Source: Microbacterium caowuchunii (lineage in GTDB: Bacteria > Actinomycetota > Actinomycetes > Actinomycetales > Microbacteriaceae). From it: a stretch of 64,000 bases of DNA. Of the stretch, positions 36,455 through 45,027 are shown in pieces (the stretch's first letter is position 1; each line of letters begins with the position of its first letter). A program made the translations under genes and the position numbers. The notes under the pieces were generated by a model. The model saw only the letters and a program-made list of their open reading frames with translations, was not told the DNA's origin and ran no database searches. The DNA is taken from assembly GCF_008727755.1 (NCBI RefSeq), contig NZ_CP044231.1:2914001-2978000 (forward strand). Direction: 5' to 3'.

Positions 36455-37599
36455 TTGCCCCACGCTTCGAGGAACTTCGACTTCCAGTCGATGTTGCCGT
36501 CGTACGGTCCGGACTTCGGCATGTTGTGGTCCTTGTCGACCACCTGGACCGTCTGGCCGATGTACGCGACGTCCTCGCCGGCACGGGCGCGGATGGCGGT
36601 GTCCACGGAACCCCAGGACTCCCAGACCTGCGCCTGGCCGACGGTGGCCGTGATGCCGGGCTGACCGTTGCGGATCATGTCGAGCGCGCCCTCGGAGCCG
36701 AAGCCACCGACGACGACGAGCTTGTCCGCGAGGCCGGCCTGATCGATCGCTGCGGCGAGGCCGTTCACGAGGTAGCCGTCGGTCGGCATGACGAGCGAGT
36801 TCGCGTCGGGGTTGGCCAGGAGGACGCTGACGACCTTCTGGTTCAGGGTGCCGTCGGCACCCTCGGAGTCGGAGACGTCGACGACCTCGACGACCTCGCC
36901 GCCGCCGAGGGCCTTGAGCTCGTCCTGGAAGGCCGCGGTCACCATGCCGCCCCACGGGTTGCTGGTCATGTTCACCACGACGGTCTTCGGGTCGCCGTCG
37001 GTCTTGCCGAACACGTAGTCCGCCTGCAGCACGCCCATCGCCATGAAGGGGCTCGGCACAGGTGCGTCCTCGAGCCAGAGGCGCTGCGAGTCCCACAGCT
37101 GCGGGGAGCAGTCGTCCACGCCGCCGCCTCCGACGATCGTGATGCCGGCGTCCTTGGCCTCCTGGAACGCCGCGGCCGCGGCACTGCAGGAGATGCCGAC
37201 GGGGATGAGGACGTCGGCGCCGCCGGCCACCGCCTGGCGGATCGCCGTGGCGAAGCCCTCGGGGTTGAGCTTCCCGTCGACGATGGTGGAGTTCCATCCG
37301 GCCGTCTCACCAGCCTCGGCCATGAACGACGCGGGTGCGGAACAGGTCGCGATGGCCTCGCCGCACGACATGATGTAGAGGTTGAGCCCGTCCTCCGGTG
37401 CGACGGCGGCGAGCTCGGCCAGGTCGGAGCCGATGCCCTCGTAGGCGCGGTCGAGAGCGGCCTGTGCCTCGGCGCTGATCTCGGCTGCGGGTGCGGTGGT
37501 TTCCGTGGTGTCGCCGGCGTCGCCGCTGGAACAGGCGCTGAGGGCGAGTGCGAAGGCGGCCACCCCGGCCGCGATCGCGAACTTCTTCTGTGATCTCAC
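36451..37599 (-). CDS. Periplasmic-binding-type lipoprotein of the ABC importer
   Basis: 382 residues, type I sugar-binding-protein plan (Peripla_BP_4). The lipoprotein signal ends LALSACSSG with the lipid-modified Cys at about residue 23. Later: DGLNLYIMSCGEAIATCSAP, GGADVLIPVGISCSAA, and SLVMPTDGYLVNGLAAAID. It has several extra cysteines, unlike typical ribose-binding proteins. GTG 37599 follows AGGAG by eight bases. First gene of the operon; a regulon dyad lies 126-141 bp upstream (37725-37740) with a candidate -10 at 37690-37685. Confidence 0.9.
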   Translation of the reverse strand: MRSQKKFAIAAGVAAFALALSACSSGDAGDTTETTAPAAEISAEAQAALDRAYEGIGSDLAELAAVAPEDGLNLYIMSCGEAIATCSAPASFMAEAGETAGWNSTIVDGKLNPEGFATAIRQAVAGGADVLIPVGISCSAAAAAFQEAKDAGITIVGGGGVDDCSPQLWDSQRLWLEDAPVPSPFMAMGVLQADYVFGKTDGDPKTVVVNMTSNPWGGMVTAAFQDELKALGGGEVVEVVDVSDSEGADGTLNQKVVSVLLANPDANSLVMPTDGYLVNGLAAAIDQAGLADKLVVVGGFGSEGALDMIRNGQPGITATVGQAQVWESWGSVDTAIRARAGEDVAYIGQTVQVVDKDHNMPKSGPYDGNIDWKSKFLEAWGK

Positions 37600-37684
37600 G
37601 AGACACTCCTGCTGTGTCAGGAGGCGAGGACCGAGCTGTCGGCGCCTTCGCCTCTTCGGGTACTGGCTTCTATGCCAGCGCTTC

Positions 37685-37740
37685 ATCACACCAGGCCGCC
37701 GACGCGCGCGGAACGCAAGGGGCCCGATGGCTGCTATCGG
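37685..37740 (-). promoter_or_regulatory. Regulon dyad 1 and -10 for the ABC importer operon
   Basis: Dyad CGATGGCTGCTATCGG (37725-37740; GAT at 37726, ATC at 37736). Minus-strand -10 candidate TGTGAT (37690-37685) starts 42 bp from the dyad centre. A separate inverted repeat CTGGC-TTCTAT-GCCAG lies at 37663-37678. Confidence 0.6.
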
Positions 37741-37804
37741 CGAGTTCGATGAGAAGGGGCGCGGCCCCGCGGGGCGGAGGGCCACCGGGATAGCGCGGTG
37801 CGGG

Positions 37805-38584
37805 TCAGTCCGCGATGAGCGTCCCGCCGTCGATGACGATGTTCTGACCGCTCACGAACGCGCCTCCCCACGATGCCAGCCAGACGACCGTGGCCCCCAC
37901 CTCCACGGGGTCGCCGAAGCGCCCGAGCGGGGTCTTGGCCAGACGGACGGCGGCCGCCTGCGGGTCCGCGGTGATCGGCCGGGCGAAGTCGGTGGCGATC
38001 ACACCGGGCGACAGGGCGTTCGCACGGATGCCGCGCGGACCCCACTGCACCGCGATGTTGCGGGCGAGCTGGGCGTTCGCGGCCTTCGTCACGCCGTATC
38101 CGCCGATCACGCTGTTCCCGCGGAGTCCGGCGAGACTCGACATGACCAGGAAGGTGCCACCGCCGCCGTCCGCCATCACCGGGAGCGTGTGCTCGGCCAG
38201 CAGGGCGACCGATCGCACGTGCAGCTCGTACATCCGGTCGAGCCGGTCCAGCGGGTCGGGCGCCGCGGGGTCGTCCAGCGCCACCCCGGCGTTAGCGAGC
38301 ACGGTGTCGATGCGTCCCCACCGGGCGACCGTTCCGGCGACGAGATCACCGAGTGCACCGGCATCCGTGACGTCGCAGTCCACCCCGCTCGCGCTGCCAC
38401 CGGCGGCGGTGATCTCCTCCGCCGCGCGCCGTGGTTCGCTGCCGGCGAGCCCGGCGATCACGACGTGCGCCCCGGCGGCGGCGAGCGCGTCGGCGCATCC
38501 GCGTCCGATACCGGTCGCACCGCCGGTGACGATCGCCACCTGCCCTTCGCACGAGAACATGGCGTGCAGCGCGCTCTCGATCAT
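37805..38584 (-). CDS. SDR-family oxidoreductase 1
   Basis: 259 residues: NAD(P)-binding GGATGIGRGCADAL, NAGV (LANAGVALDD), catalytic Ser in MSSLAG, and Tyr-x-x-x-Lys in GGYGVTKAANAQ, with C-terminal DGGTLIAD. Classical short-chain dehydrogenase with all catalytic residues. GGGAGG lies seven to eight bases before ATG 38584. Expected to oxidise a secondary alcohol or reduce a ketone in the island's pathway; substrate not predictable. Preceded by a regulon dyad and a strong -10 candidate. Confidence 0.92.
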   Translation of the reverse strand: MIESALHAMFSCEGQVAIVTGGATGIGRGCADALAAAGAHVVIAGLAGSEPRRAAEEITAAGGSASGVDCDVTDAGALGDLVAGTVARWGRIDTVLANAGVALDDPAAPDPLDRLDRMYELHVRSVALLAEHTLPVMADGGGGTFLVMSSLAGLRGNSVIGGYGVTKAANAQLARNIAVQWGPRGIRANALSPGVIATDFARPITADPQAAAVRLAKTPLGRFGDPVEVGATVVWLASWGGAFVSGQNIVIDGGTLIAD

Positions 38585-38627
38585 GGTCGTCCTCCCGTCC
38601 CGCCGGGCGCTCCGGCGGACGTGCCTC

Positions 38628-38681
38628 ACGCTAGGGAGACGATGCGGGCGCGCGAAGCCTGCGGCCGGGATACCAGCCATC
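38628..38681 (-). promoter_or_regulatory. Regulon dyad 2 and -10 for SDR 1
   Basis: Dyad GATACCAGCCATC (38669-38681, minus strand GATGGCTGGTATC). Minus-strand -10 TAGCGT (38633-38628) begins 42 bp from the centre. The dyad lies just past the end of the LysR gene, so it serves SDR 1. Confidence 0.7.
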
Positions 38682-38696
38682 GCCCGTGCGTCCGCG

Positions 38697-39659
38697 TCAG
38701 CCGGCGGGCCGGTCGCCCCACCGCTCGGCCTCGGCGTCCGGATCGGTGTCGGAGCCGAACTCCACGCGCTCGGCGACGGTGCGGAGGATGCCGAGGAACC
38801 AGCGCAGCGCCGGCTCGTTCGTGCGGGACGGGTGCCAGAACGCGGACTCCACCAGGGTGGACAGCTGCAGCGGGATGCGGGCGATCTGCAGATCGAGATC
38901 GTCCGCGTACCGGTCGGCGAGACGCGCCGGGACGAACCCGAACATGTCGGTTCCGGACACGAGGAAGGGTACGGGCAGGAATCCCGAGACGCTGCGTGCC
39001 ACCGGCGGCCGGACGGATGCGGCGGCGAGCGCGTCGTCCGCGAACATCACGACGTGCGGGGCGAAAACGACCTGCACGTACGGAAGCTCGGCGAGGTCTT
39101 CGAGGGTCAGCGCACCGTCCTTGAGACGGGGATGATCACGCCGGACGATGCAGGTCATGGCGTCGGAGAACAGGGACTGACGCTTACCCGGCACGCCATG
39201 CGCGGCGGAGGCGATGGCGACGTCCTCGCGGAGGAGATCGACCGGTCCGATGTTGTTCAGTGACCCGAACTCGACCGAGACGCCGGGCGCCTCGGTCTCC
39301 AGCACCCGCAGCAGTGGGGCGGTCATGACGGACAGCGCGTAGTCGGATGCGGTCAGCCGGAACTGACGATCGCTCGTGAGCGGATCGAACAACGGCCGCA
39401 GGTTGAACGTCCGCCCGACCTCGATGACGGCCTCGCGCACGATCGGCTGGAGGGCGAGGGCGCGCGGGGTGAGGGTGAAGGTGCGGCCGCTGCGCACCAG
39501 GAGCGGGTCGTCGAGGAGTTTGCGCAGCTTGGCGACCGCCCCGCTGACGGCGGGCTGGGTCAGTCCGATCGCCTCGCCGGCCCGGGTGAGGCTGCGCTCG
39601 GTGAGGATCGCGTCGAAGACGACGATGAGGTTGATGTCGATGTCCCGCAGATCACCCAT
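38697..39659 (-). CDS. LysR-type transcriptional regulator 1
   Basis: 320 residues. N-terminal winged HTH (about 10-67: INLIVVFDAILTERSLTRAG, LTQPAVSGAVAKLRKLL) and a periplasmic-binding-like effector domain ending in a charged tail. The HTH and the DINLIVVFDAIL start are of the NodD/NahR-like subgroup, whose members activate aromatic catabolism genes with an inducer. Transcribed in the same direction as SDR 1, 15 bp upstream of dyad 2. It is one of two LysR candidates to bind the island's dyads. No dyad is seen directly before this gene. Confidence 0.93.
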   Translation of the reverse strand: MGDLRDIDINLIVVFDAILTERSLTRAGEAIGLTQPAVSGAVAKLRKLLDDPLLVRSGRTFTLTPRALALQPIVREAVIEVGRTFNLRPLFDPLTSDRQFRLTASDYALSVMTAPLLRVLETEAPGVSVEFGSLNNIGPVDLLREDVAIASAAHGVPGKRQSLFSDAMTCIVRRDHPRLKDGALTLEDLAELPYVQVVFAPHVVMFADDALAAASVRPPVARSVSGFLPVPFLVSGTDMFGFVPARLADRYADDLDLQIARIPLQLSTLVESAFWHPSRTNEPALRWFLGILRTVAERVEFGSDTDPDAEAERWGDRPAG

Positions 39660-39750
39660 GCTGTCGAATTCGCCCCTCCGCGCCCCGGACTCAGCATAGC
39701 CAACCGGCCCGCGCGCCCGCGGAGGGGCGGACGCACGGGACGCGGGCGGC

Positions 39751-40713
39751 TCAGAGGCGGTCGGGGCCGTAGGTGCGTCGCGCGCGCGGGACCGTGTGGC
39801 CGGGGCTCACCGTCTCGACGATGCGGTTCTCGATGCTGCCGAGCCCTTCCACCGTCATGGTGACGACGTCGCCGACCTGCAGCGGCGGCGGGTCGAGCTC
39901 TCCGGTACGGCTCCAGCGCTCGGACAGTGCACCGGTCGAGGCCGTGCCGCTGGCGAGCACGTCGCCGGCGCCGACCCACGCGTCCCGCGACGCGTGGACG
40001 AGCATCTCCTCGAACGACCACGACATGTTGCGGAGGTTGTCGGTGCCGATGACCTCCCCGTTGACGGACACGGACATCTCCAGGGCGAACCTGTCCCCCT
40101 CGCGGAACGGCTCCAGCTCCTCGGGGGTCGTGATCCAGGGGCCGAGCGTGTTGGCGAAGTCCTTGCCCTTGGCGGGGCCGAGACCGATGCGCATCTCCGC
40201 GCCCTGGATGTCACGGGCGCTCCAGTCGTTGAAGATGCAGTACCCCGCGATGTGCCCCGCCGCCTCCTCGATGGGCACGTCCCGGACCGTGTTCTTCACG
40301 ATGGCTGCCACCTCCAGCTCGAAGTCGAGCTTCCGGGTGAACGGCGGCATCGGGATGCCGGCGCCCGTCGGCACCACGGACCACGGGTTCATGAACAGGA
40401 ACGCGGGTGCCTCGTACCACTGCTCGGGGACGGTGCCGTCGCCCGGCTCGCCCTTCTTCATCCCCGCGATGTGGCCCTCGAAGGCGAGGAAGTCGCGCAT
40501 CGCACGCGGCTGCACGGGGACCGCGAAGGTGGCGTCCGGGATCGGCCTGCGCTGCTGCTTGCCCGCCCGCACCACGACGTCGCGGCGGACGTCGGCGGGC
40601 GCCTGCAGGAGCGCGAGGATGTCGGGGTCCCCGGGGAGGTCCTGCACGCAGCCGTGGTGGACGATGCCGGTGTGGGTGATTCCGTTCTCGATATAGCGCG
40701 CGAAGCGGGGCAT
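39751..40713 (-). CDS. Fumarylacetoacetate hydrolase-family protein 1
   Basis: 320 residues. FAH catalytic and metal-binding segments: RKLDFELEVAAIVKN (Glu-x-Glu metal ligands), YCIFNDWSARDIQ (Asp ligand region), GPAKGKDFANTLGPW and LASGTASTGALSERW. Such enzymes cleave C-C bonds in acylpyruvates or hydrate/decarboxylate ring-cleavage products. Its start overlaps the stop of the upstream monooxygenase-like gene by one base (TGATG). It is closely similar in plan to the FAH protein at 54942, so the island has two paralogues. Third gene of the cyclase operon. Confidence 0.9.
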   Translation of the reverse strand: MPRFARYIENGITHTGIVHHGCVQDLPGDPDILALLQAPADVRRDVVVRAGKQQRRPIPDATFAVPVQPRAMRDFLAFEGHIAGMKKGEPGDGTVPEQWYEAPAFLFMNPWSVVPTGAGIPMPPFTRKLDFELEVAAIVKNTVRDVPIEEAAGHIAGYCIFNDWSARDIQGAEMRIGLGPAKGKDFANTLGPWITTPEELEPFREGDRFALEMSVSVNGEVIGTDNLRNMSWSFEEMLVHASRDAWVGAGDVLASGTASTGALSERWSRTGELDPPPLQVGDVVTMTVEGLGSIENRIVETVSPGHTVPRARRTYGPDRL

Positions 40714-41006
40714 CACGCGTCCAGCGTCGTATAGAAGTCGCGCTGCCGGACCTCCAGTGCCGGGATTGCCTGTCCGAGCGCCCACTGCTCGAAGTGCGGA
40801 TAGGTGCCGTGCGCCTTGAAGGCCTCCTCGTCGGTGTAGACCTCGAAGATGCGGAAGACGTTCGGCTCCTCCGGGCTCTGGTAGGCCTGGTAGTAGATGT
40901 TGCCGGGCTCGTCCCGGGACGCCGGGGAGAGCTTCTCGAGCGCGTCGCGCACGGTGTCCTCCTGTCCGGGCTTGGCGGTCCAGGTCGCGCTGCATACGAA
41001 GGCCAT
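40713..41006 (-). CDS. Antibiotic biosynthesis monooxygenase (ABM)-domain protein
   Basis: 97 residues, a single ferredoxin-like ABM fold: FVCSATWTAKPGQEDTVRDA, YYQAYQSPEEPNVFRIFEVY, and DEEAFKAHGTYPHFEQW, the last being the typical His-containing ABM segment. Homologues (YgiN-like) oxidise quinols or act as small dimeric accessory proteins. AAAGGA precedes ATG 41006 by about eight bases. Middle gene of the cyclase-ABM-FAH operon; a quinol or catechol substrate would fit the neighbourhood. Confidence 0.88.
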   Translation of the reverse strand: MAFVCSATWTAKPGQEDTVRDALEKLSPASRDEPGNIYYQAYQSPEEPNVFRIFEVYTDEEAFKAHGTYPHFEQWALGQAIPALEVRQRDFYTTLDA

Positions 41007-41066
41007 GGGTGGTCCTTTCACGGGTGCGGATGGTGGGTGGGCCGGCCGGCGGGCGCCGGCCGGTGG

Positions 41067-41834
41067 TCATTCGTCGAAGATCGCGACCGCGCGGGTCCAC
41101 CCCGCGGACGCGCCGCGGACCTTGGCCGGGAAGCACGCGACGGTGAACCCGAACGGGGGCAGGTCCTCGAGGTGCTGCAGTTTCTCGATCTGGCAGTAGC
41201 CGACCTCGGCACCCGCCTTGTGCCCCTCCCAGACGATCGACGGATCGCCGGTCTCCTCGAACTGCCGCCGGTTGATGCTGACCGGGAGGTCCCAGCCCCA
41301 CGCGTCGGTACCGACCACGCGCACCCCCTGCCCGGTGAGGTGCAGGGTGGCGTCCCGGCCGAAGCCGATGCCGGTGTCGATGTAGTCGTCGCGCCCGTAG
41401 GCCGCGGCCGCGACCGTGTTGGCCAGGACGATGTCGAAGGGCTGCAGCTCGTACCCGATGCGCTCGAGTTCGGCGTCGATGTCGGCCGGGGTGACCAGGT
41501 GACCGCTGGGCAGGTGACGCAGATCGAGCTTGACCCCCGGGCGGAAGAACCAGTCGATCGGCACCTCGTCGATGGTCCATGCCCGCTCGCCGTTGTTCAT
41601 CGTCGGGTGGTAGTGCCAGGGCGCGTCGACGTGCGTGCCGGCGTGCGTGGTGATCGTCACGGTCTCCGCTGCGAGCCCCTGCTCGTCGAGCAGCTGGTCG
41701 GGGCGGATGCCGTACATGGCGTGCATGTCCGTCCGGCCGCCGATGTGGTCCTTGTACTCGATCTTGGGCCGGAGGAACGGCGGATCGACGGGGATCACAT
41801 CGTCGAGGGGCATCGACAGATCGACGAAACGCAT
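41067..41834 (-). CDS. Cyclase-family (kynurenine formamidase-like) metal hydrolase
   Basis: 255 residues with the signature HAGTHVDAPWHY (HxGTHxDxPxH, metal-binding), early DLSMPLDDVIPVDPPFL, and GYCQIEKLQHLEDLPPFGF near the end. This family includes arylformamidases and isatin hydrolases, which open amide or lactam bonds by metal-activated water. AAAGGAG lies eight bases before ATG 41834. First gene of its operon; a regulon dyad sits 66-78 bp upstream. Confidence 0.9.
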   Translation of the reverse strand: MRFVDLSMPLDDVIPVDPPFLRPKIEYKDHIGGRTDMHAMYGIRPDQLLDEQGLAAETVTITTHAGTHVDAPWHYHPTMNNGERAWTIDEVPIDWFFRPGVKLDLRHLPSGHLVTPADIDAELERIGYELQPFDIVLANTVAAAAYGRDDYIDTGIGFGRDATLHLTGQGVRVVGTDAWGWDLPVSINRRQFEETGDPSIVWEGHKAGAEVGYCQIEKLQHLEDLPPFGFTVACFPAKVRGASAGWTRAVAIFDE

Positions 41835-41858
41835 GAGAACTCCTTTGTCGGCGCCCCC

Positions 41859-41912
41859 ATCCTCGCCGGGCGCACACCGGGGCGACACCGCCCCCGGCCC
41901 ATGGCTGGCATC
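41859..41912 (-). promoter_or_regulatory. Regulon dyad 3 and -10 for the cyclase operon
   Basis: Dyad CATGGCTGGCATC (41900-41912). Minus-strand hexamer GAGGAT (41864-41859), a weak -10, begins 42 bp from the centre. Confidence 0.5.
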
Positions 41913-41982
41913 GGCCGGGGAGGGTGTCGGATCCGGCTCAGGCGGGGATACGCCCCCGCACCAACCCGTGCCCCGGTCCGGC

Positions 41983-42036
41983 CATGGGTTGCATCGCCGA
42001 GGACGATGGCCTCGGCAGCACCGGGAGCCGTACGCT
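41983..42036 (+). promoter_or_regulatory. Regulon dyad 4 and -10 for the aldehyde dehydrogenase
   Basis: Dyad CATGGGTTGCATC (41983-41995). Plus-strand -10 TACGCT (42031-42036) begins 42 bp from the centre, with nothing resembling a -35 hexamer 17 bp before it. Dyads 3 and 4 are 83 bp apart and serve the two divergent transcripts. Confidence 0.65.
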
Positions 42037-42073
42037 CGCCACGACTCACCCATCGACGCAGGAGTGTGCCCGC

Positions 42074-43450
42074 ATGCCCATCGCCACCGTCAATCCGTTC
42101 ACCGGCCGGACCGAGCAGGAGTTCGAGGCGCACGACGACACCGAGGTCGAACGGCGCATCGCCGCCGCCGACGCCGCGTACCACTCCCTCAAGGGGACGA
42201 CGTTCGCGGAGCGCGCGGGGTGGATGCGGGCGGCCGCGGACCTGCTGGAGGAGGACGTCGAGGAGCTCGCCCGCCTCATCACGGTGGAGATGGGCCGCCC
42301 GATCGCCGGCGCTCGCGCCGAGATCCTGAAGAGCGCCAAGGGCCTGCGTTTCTACGCCGAGCACGCCGAGGGGTTCCTCGCACCCGAGCAGCTGGCCGAC
42401 CCGGCGAGGGTGGGCGCCTCCGCCGCCGGCACCCGGTACGCCCCCCTCGGCGTCGTGCTCGCGGTCATGCCGTGGAACTACCCGTTCTGGCAGGTGCTGC
42501 GCTTCGCCGGCCCCGCACTGATGGCCGGCAACACCGGCCTGCTCAAGCACGCCTCCAACGTGCCGCAGGCCGCTCTGTACCTCGACACGCTCTTCGAGCG
42601 CGCCGGTTTCCCGACGGGAGCCTTCCATTCGCTGCTCATCCCGGCGTCCCGGGTGGAGAACGTGCTGCGGGATCCGCGCGTGAAGGCCGCGACCCTGACC
42701 GGTTCCGAGCCCGCCGGGCGCTCCCTCGCCGCGATCGCCGGATCCGAGGTCAAGCACGTCGTGCTGGAACTCGGCGGGTCGGACCCCTTCATCGTGATGC
42801 CGAGCGCGGACATCGAGCGCGCGGCCGCCGTCGCCGTCACCGCCCGCAACCAGAACAACGGGCAGTCCTGCATCGCGGCGAAGCGCTTCATCGTGCACAC
42901 CGACGTGTACGAGGAGTTCGTCCGCCGGTTCACCGAGGGCGTGGCCGCCCTCACCGTCGGCGACCCCCTCGATGCCGCCACGGACATCGGCCCCCTCGCG
43001 ACCGAGTCCGGCCGGAACGAACTGGCCGAGCAGGTCGCGGACGCCCTGGCCCAGGGCGCGACGGCCCTGACCGGAGGGTACGTCCCGGAGCGTCCGGGAT
43101 GGTTCTACGCGCCGACCGTGCTCACGGACGTGACACCCGCCATGCGGCTGTATCTGGAGGAGGCGTTCGGTCCGGTGGCGACGGTGCACCGGGTCGCGGA
43201 CCAGCAGGAGGCGCTGCGCGTCGCGAACGGGACGACGTTCGGTCTCAGCTCATCGGTCTGGACCCGCGACCCGGACCAGCAGGACTGGTTCGTGGGCGCC
43301 CTCGACGCCGGCGCGGTCTTCGTCAACGGCATGACCGCCTCTCACCCCGAGCTTCCCTTCGGGGGTGTGAAGGACTCGGGCGTCGGACGCGAGCTCGCCG
43401 CTGCCGGCATCCGGGAGTTCTGCAACCTGCAGACCGTGTGGAGGGCCTAG
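42074..43450 (+). CDS. Aldehyde dehydrogenase (NAD(P)-dependent, succinate-semialdehyde-type)
   Basis: 458 residues. Catalytic Glu232 (LELGGSDPFI) and Cys266 (NNGQSCIAAKR), the PWNYPFWQ cofactor region near residue 133, and the C-terminal ELPFGGVKDSGVGRE. Similar in plan to GabD-type enzymes, which oxidise short semialdehydes. In this island it could oxidise the semialdehyde produced by extradiol ring cleavage. AGGAG lies ten bases before ATG 42074. Single-gene transcript on the plus strand, with its own regulon dyad. Confidence 0.93.
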   Translation: MPIATVNPFTGRTEQEFEAHDDTEVERRIAAADAAYHSLKGTTFAERAGWMRAAADLLEEDVEELARLITVEMGRPIAGARAEILKSAKGLRFYAEHAEGFLAPEQLADPARVGASAAGTRYAPLGVVLAVMPWNYPFWQVLRFAGPALMAGNTGLLKHASNVPQAALYLDTLFERAGFPTGAFHSLLIPASRVENVLRDPRVKAATLTGSEPAGRSLAAIAGSEVKHVVLELGGSDPFIVMPSADIERAAAVAVTARNQNNGQSCIAAKRFIVHTDVYEEFVRRFTEGVAALTVGDPLDAATDIGPLATESGRNELAEQVADALAQGATALTGGYVPERPGWFYAPTVLTDVTPAMRLYLEEAFGPVATVHRVADQQEALRVANGTTFGLSSSVWTRDPDQQDWFVGALDAGAVFVNGMTASHPELPFGGVKDSGVGRELAAAGIREFCNLQTVWRA

Positions 43451-43460
43451 CGAAGCGCGG

Positions 43461-43502
43461 CGCGCGGGCGTGGCGGTGCGGCGCGCACCCCACGCCTGCG
43501 CG
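43461..43502. terminator. Hairpin between convergent ALDH and oxidoreductase genes
   Basis: CGCGCGGGCGTGG (43461-43473) pairs with CCACGCCTGCGCG (43490-43502) with one mismatch, loop of 16. Positioned to end both converging transcripts. No U-tract. Confidence 0.55.
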
Positions 43503-43504
43503 GC

Positions 43505-44419
43505 TCAGGGGATGACCACGATCTTCCCGGGGGCGTGCGCCCCCTCCAGCGCGGCGAAGGCGGCGACCACGTCGTCGAGCGGGTACGTCGCGGCGACCGG
43601 CGCCACGATGCGTCCGGCCACGATGTCCTCAGCGATCCAGGCCAGGTTCTCCGCCGTGCGCGCGGATCGCTCCGCCTCGTGCACGCCGAGCTGCTCCCCG
43701 GCGCCGTAGGCGGCGATGGCGACCATGCGTCCGACCGGGACGCCGAGTTCGACGCCCGCGTCGAGCGCGTCCCGGCCGTGGCAGTCGTAGACGGCGGTGA
43801 ACGGCGCGAACTCCTCCAGCCGCTCCGCCAGACCGTCCCCGTAGGCGACCGGTTCGATCCCCACCGATCGCAGCAGGTCGTGGTTGCGGGGCGAGGCGGT
43901 GCCCACCACCCGGGCGCCGGCGGCGCGCGCCAGCTGGGCGGCGAGGAAGCCCACCGCACCGGCGGCTCCGCCGACCAGCACGGTGTCGCTCTCGTCGACG
44001 GGGACCGTCACACGGCACGACAGCGCGGTGAGCGCGGCGACGTCGAGCCCTCCGGCGACCTCCGCGGGCAGCCCCTCGGGCCGCCGGGTGAGCTCGGATG
44101 CCGACGCCAGCACCCGCTCGCCGACCGCGCCCGCCGCCCGGCCCAGCACCTCGTCCCCGACCGTCACGGGCGATCCGTCCCAGTACACGGCACCGTCGCC
44201 GACGGCCTCCACCGTGCCCGCGAGGTCGCCGCCGATCCGGCGGGGGAAGGCCGCCTTCGTCGGGATGAATCCGCTGCGCACCTTGGCGTCGAAGGGATTG
44301 AGACCCGCCGCCCGGACCCGGACGGCGACCTTCCCGGGGCCGGGGGCGGCGTCCTCCACCTCGCCGACGTAGAGGACGCCCGGGTCCCCGGTCCGGTCGT
44401 ACAGGGCTGCGCGGCTCAT
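43505..44419 (-). CDS. Quinone oxidoreductase-type (zinc-free) MDR alcohol dehydrogenase
   Basis: 304 residues of the medium-chain reductase family: GroES-like N-domain (VRVRAAGLNPFDAKVRSG), GGDLAGTVEAVG, and the NADPH motif VLVGGAAGAVGFLAAQLARAAG. Catalytic zinc ligands and the structural Cys quartet are absent, typical of QOR-type enzymes that reduce quinones or enones. A perfect GAGGAGG site precedes ATG 44419. Likely cotranscribed with the two upstream minus-strand genes (gaps of 85 and 4 bp). Confidence 0.9.
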   Translation of the reverse strand: MSRAALYDRTGDPGVLYVGEVEDAAPGPGKVAVRVRAAGLNPFDAKVRSGFIPTKAAFPRRIGGDLAGTVEAVGDGAVYWDGSPVTVGDEVLGRAAGAVGERVLASASELTRRPEGLPAEVAGGLDVAALTALSCRVTVPVDESDTVLVGGAAGAVGFLAAQLARAAGARVVGTASPRNHDLLRSVGIEPVAYGDGLAERLEEFAPFTAVYDCHGRDALDAGVELGVPVGRMVAIAAYGAGEQLGVHEAERSARTAENLAWIAEDIVAGRIVAPVAATYPLDDVVAAFAALEGAHAPGKIVVIP

Positions 44420-44504
44420 GGATACCTCCTCGAGGCGCGCCCGAGGTGCGCCGGCTCATCGGTCTCGTGGCGAGCGTACTGAGCGGGGCCGCGCGCGACC
44501 AGCC

Positions 44505-45023
44505 TCAGCCGTGCTGGACGGCGATCTGCTCGGTCTCCAGCTGGACCGCCCATCCTTCGACGGTGCCCGCGTTCTCGAACTCCTCGATCTGCAGGATCCG
44601 CCGGCCGTGGTCCACGACGTGCGGCATGCTCGCGGTCACGAACGCGCTGACGCTCAGCCACGCGGACTCCTCGAAGGCGATGCCGTCGAAGACCAGCACG
44701 TTCGCGTCGATGATCTCGCGGGTCGCGACGGCGGCACGGGGGCTCGCCGCCGTCACCGCGCGGGCGCCGTTGACCTTGTTGGCCGCGACGACGCCGGCGA
44801 AGCCCTCGTCGACGACGAGGACCCCGAAGGAGTCGACCCCGGCATCCTGCTCCTCCACCACTGCGCGGGCGACACGGATGGCGAAGACAGGGTAGTCGTC
44901 GCCCGGGTCGAGGTCGTCGGCGCCGTGCCAGACGACGTCGAAGCCGGCGGCGACGGCGCGTGCCTCGAGCGCACGGCCGAGGACGTATCCGCCGTGGTCG
45001 GCGGCGAAGTGGATGCGGGTCAT
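44505..45023 (-). CDS. RpiB/LacA-LacB-family protein lacking the catalytic base
   Basis: 172 residues. The family N-terminus IHFAADHGGYVLGRALE and the segment GVVAANKVNGARAVTAASPR are clear, but the loop that carries the catalytic Cys in RpiB (VCGTGIG) reads VLVVDEGFAG. The mycobacterial-type Glu is also missing. It is therefore unlikely to work as a normal ribose-5-phosphate isomerase. It might act on an unusual sugar phosphate or have a new role. Starts four bases after the FAD oxidase gene, so it is cotranscribed with it. Confidence 0.8.
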   Translation of the reverse strand: MTRIHFAADHGGYVLGRALEARAVAAGFDVVWHGADDLDPGDDYPVFAIRVARAVVEEQDAGVDSFGVLVVDEGFAGVVAANKVNGARAVTAASPRAAVATREIIDANVLVFDGIAFEESAWLSVSAFVTASMPHVVDHGRRILQIEEFENAGTVEGWAVQLETEQIAVQHG

Positions 45024-45027
45024 GGTG

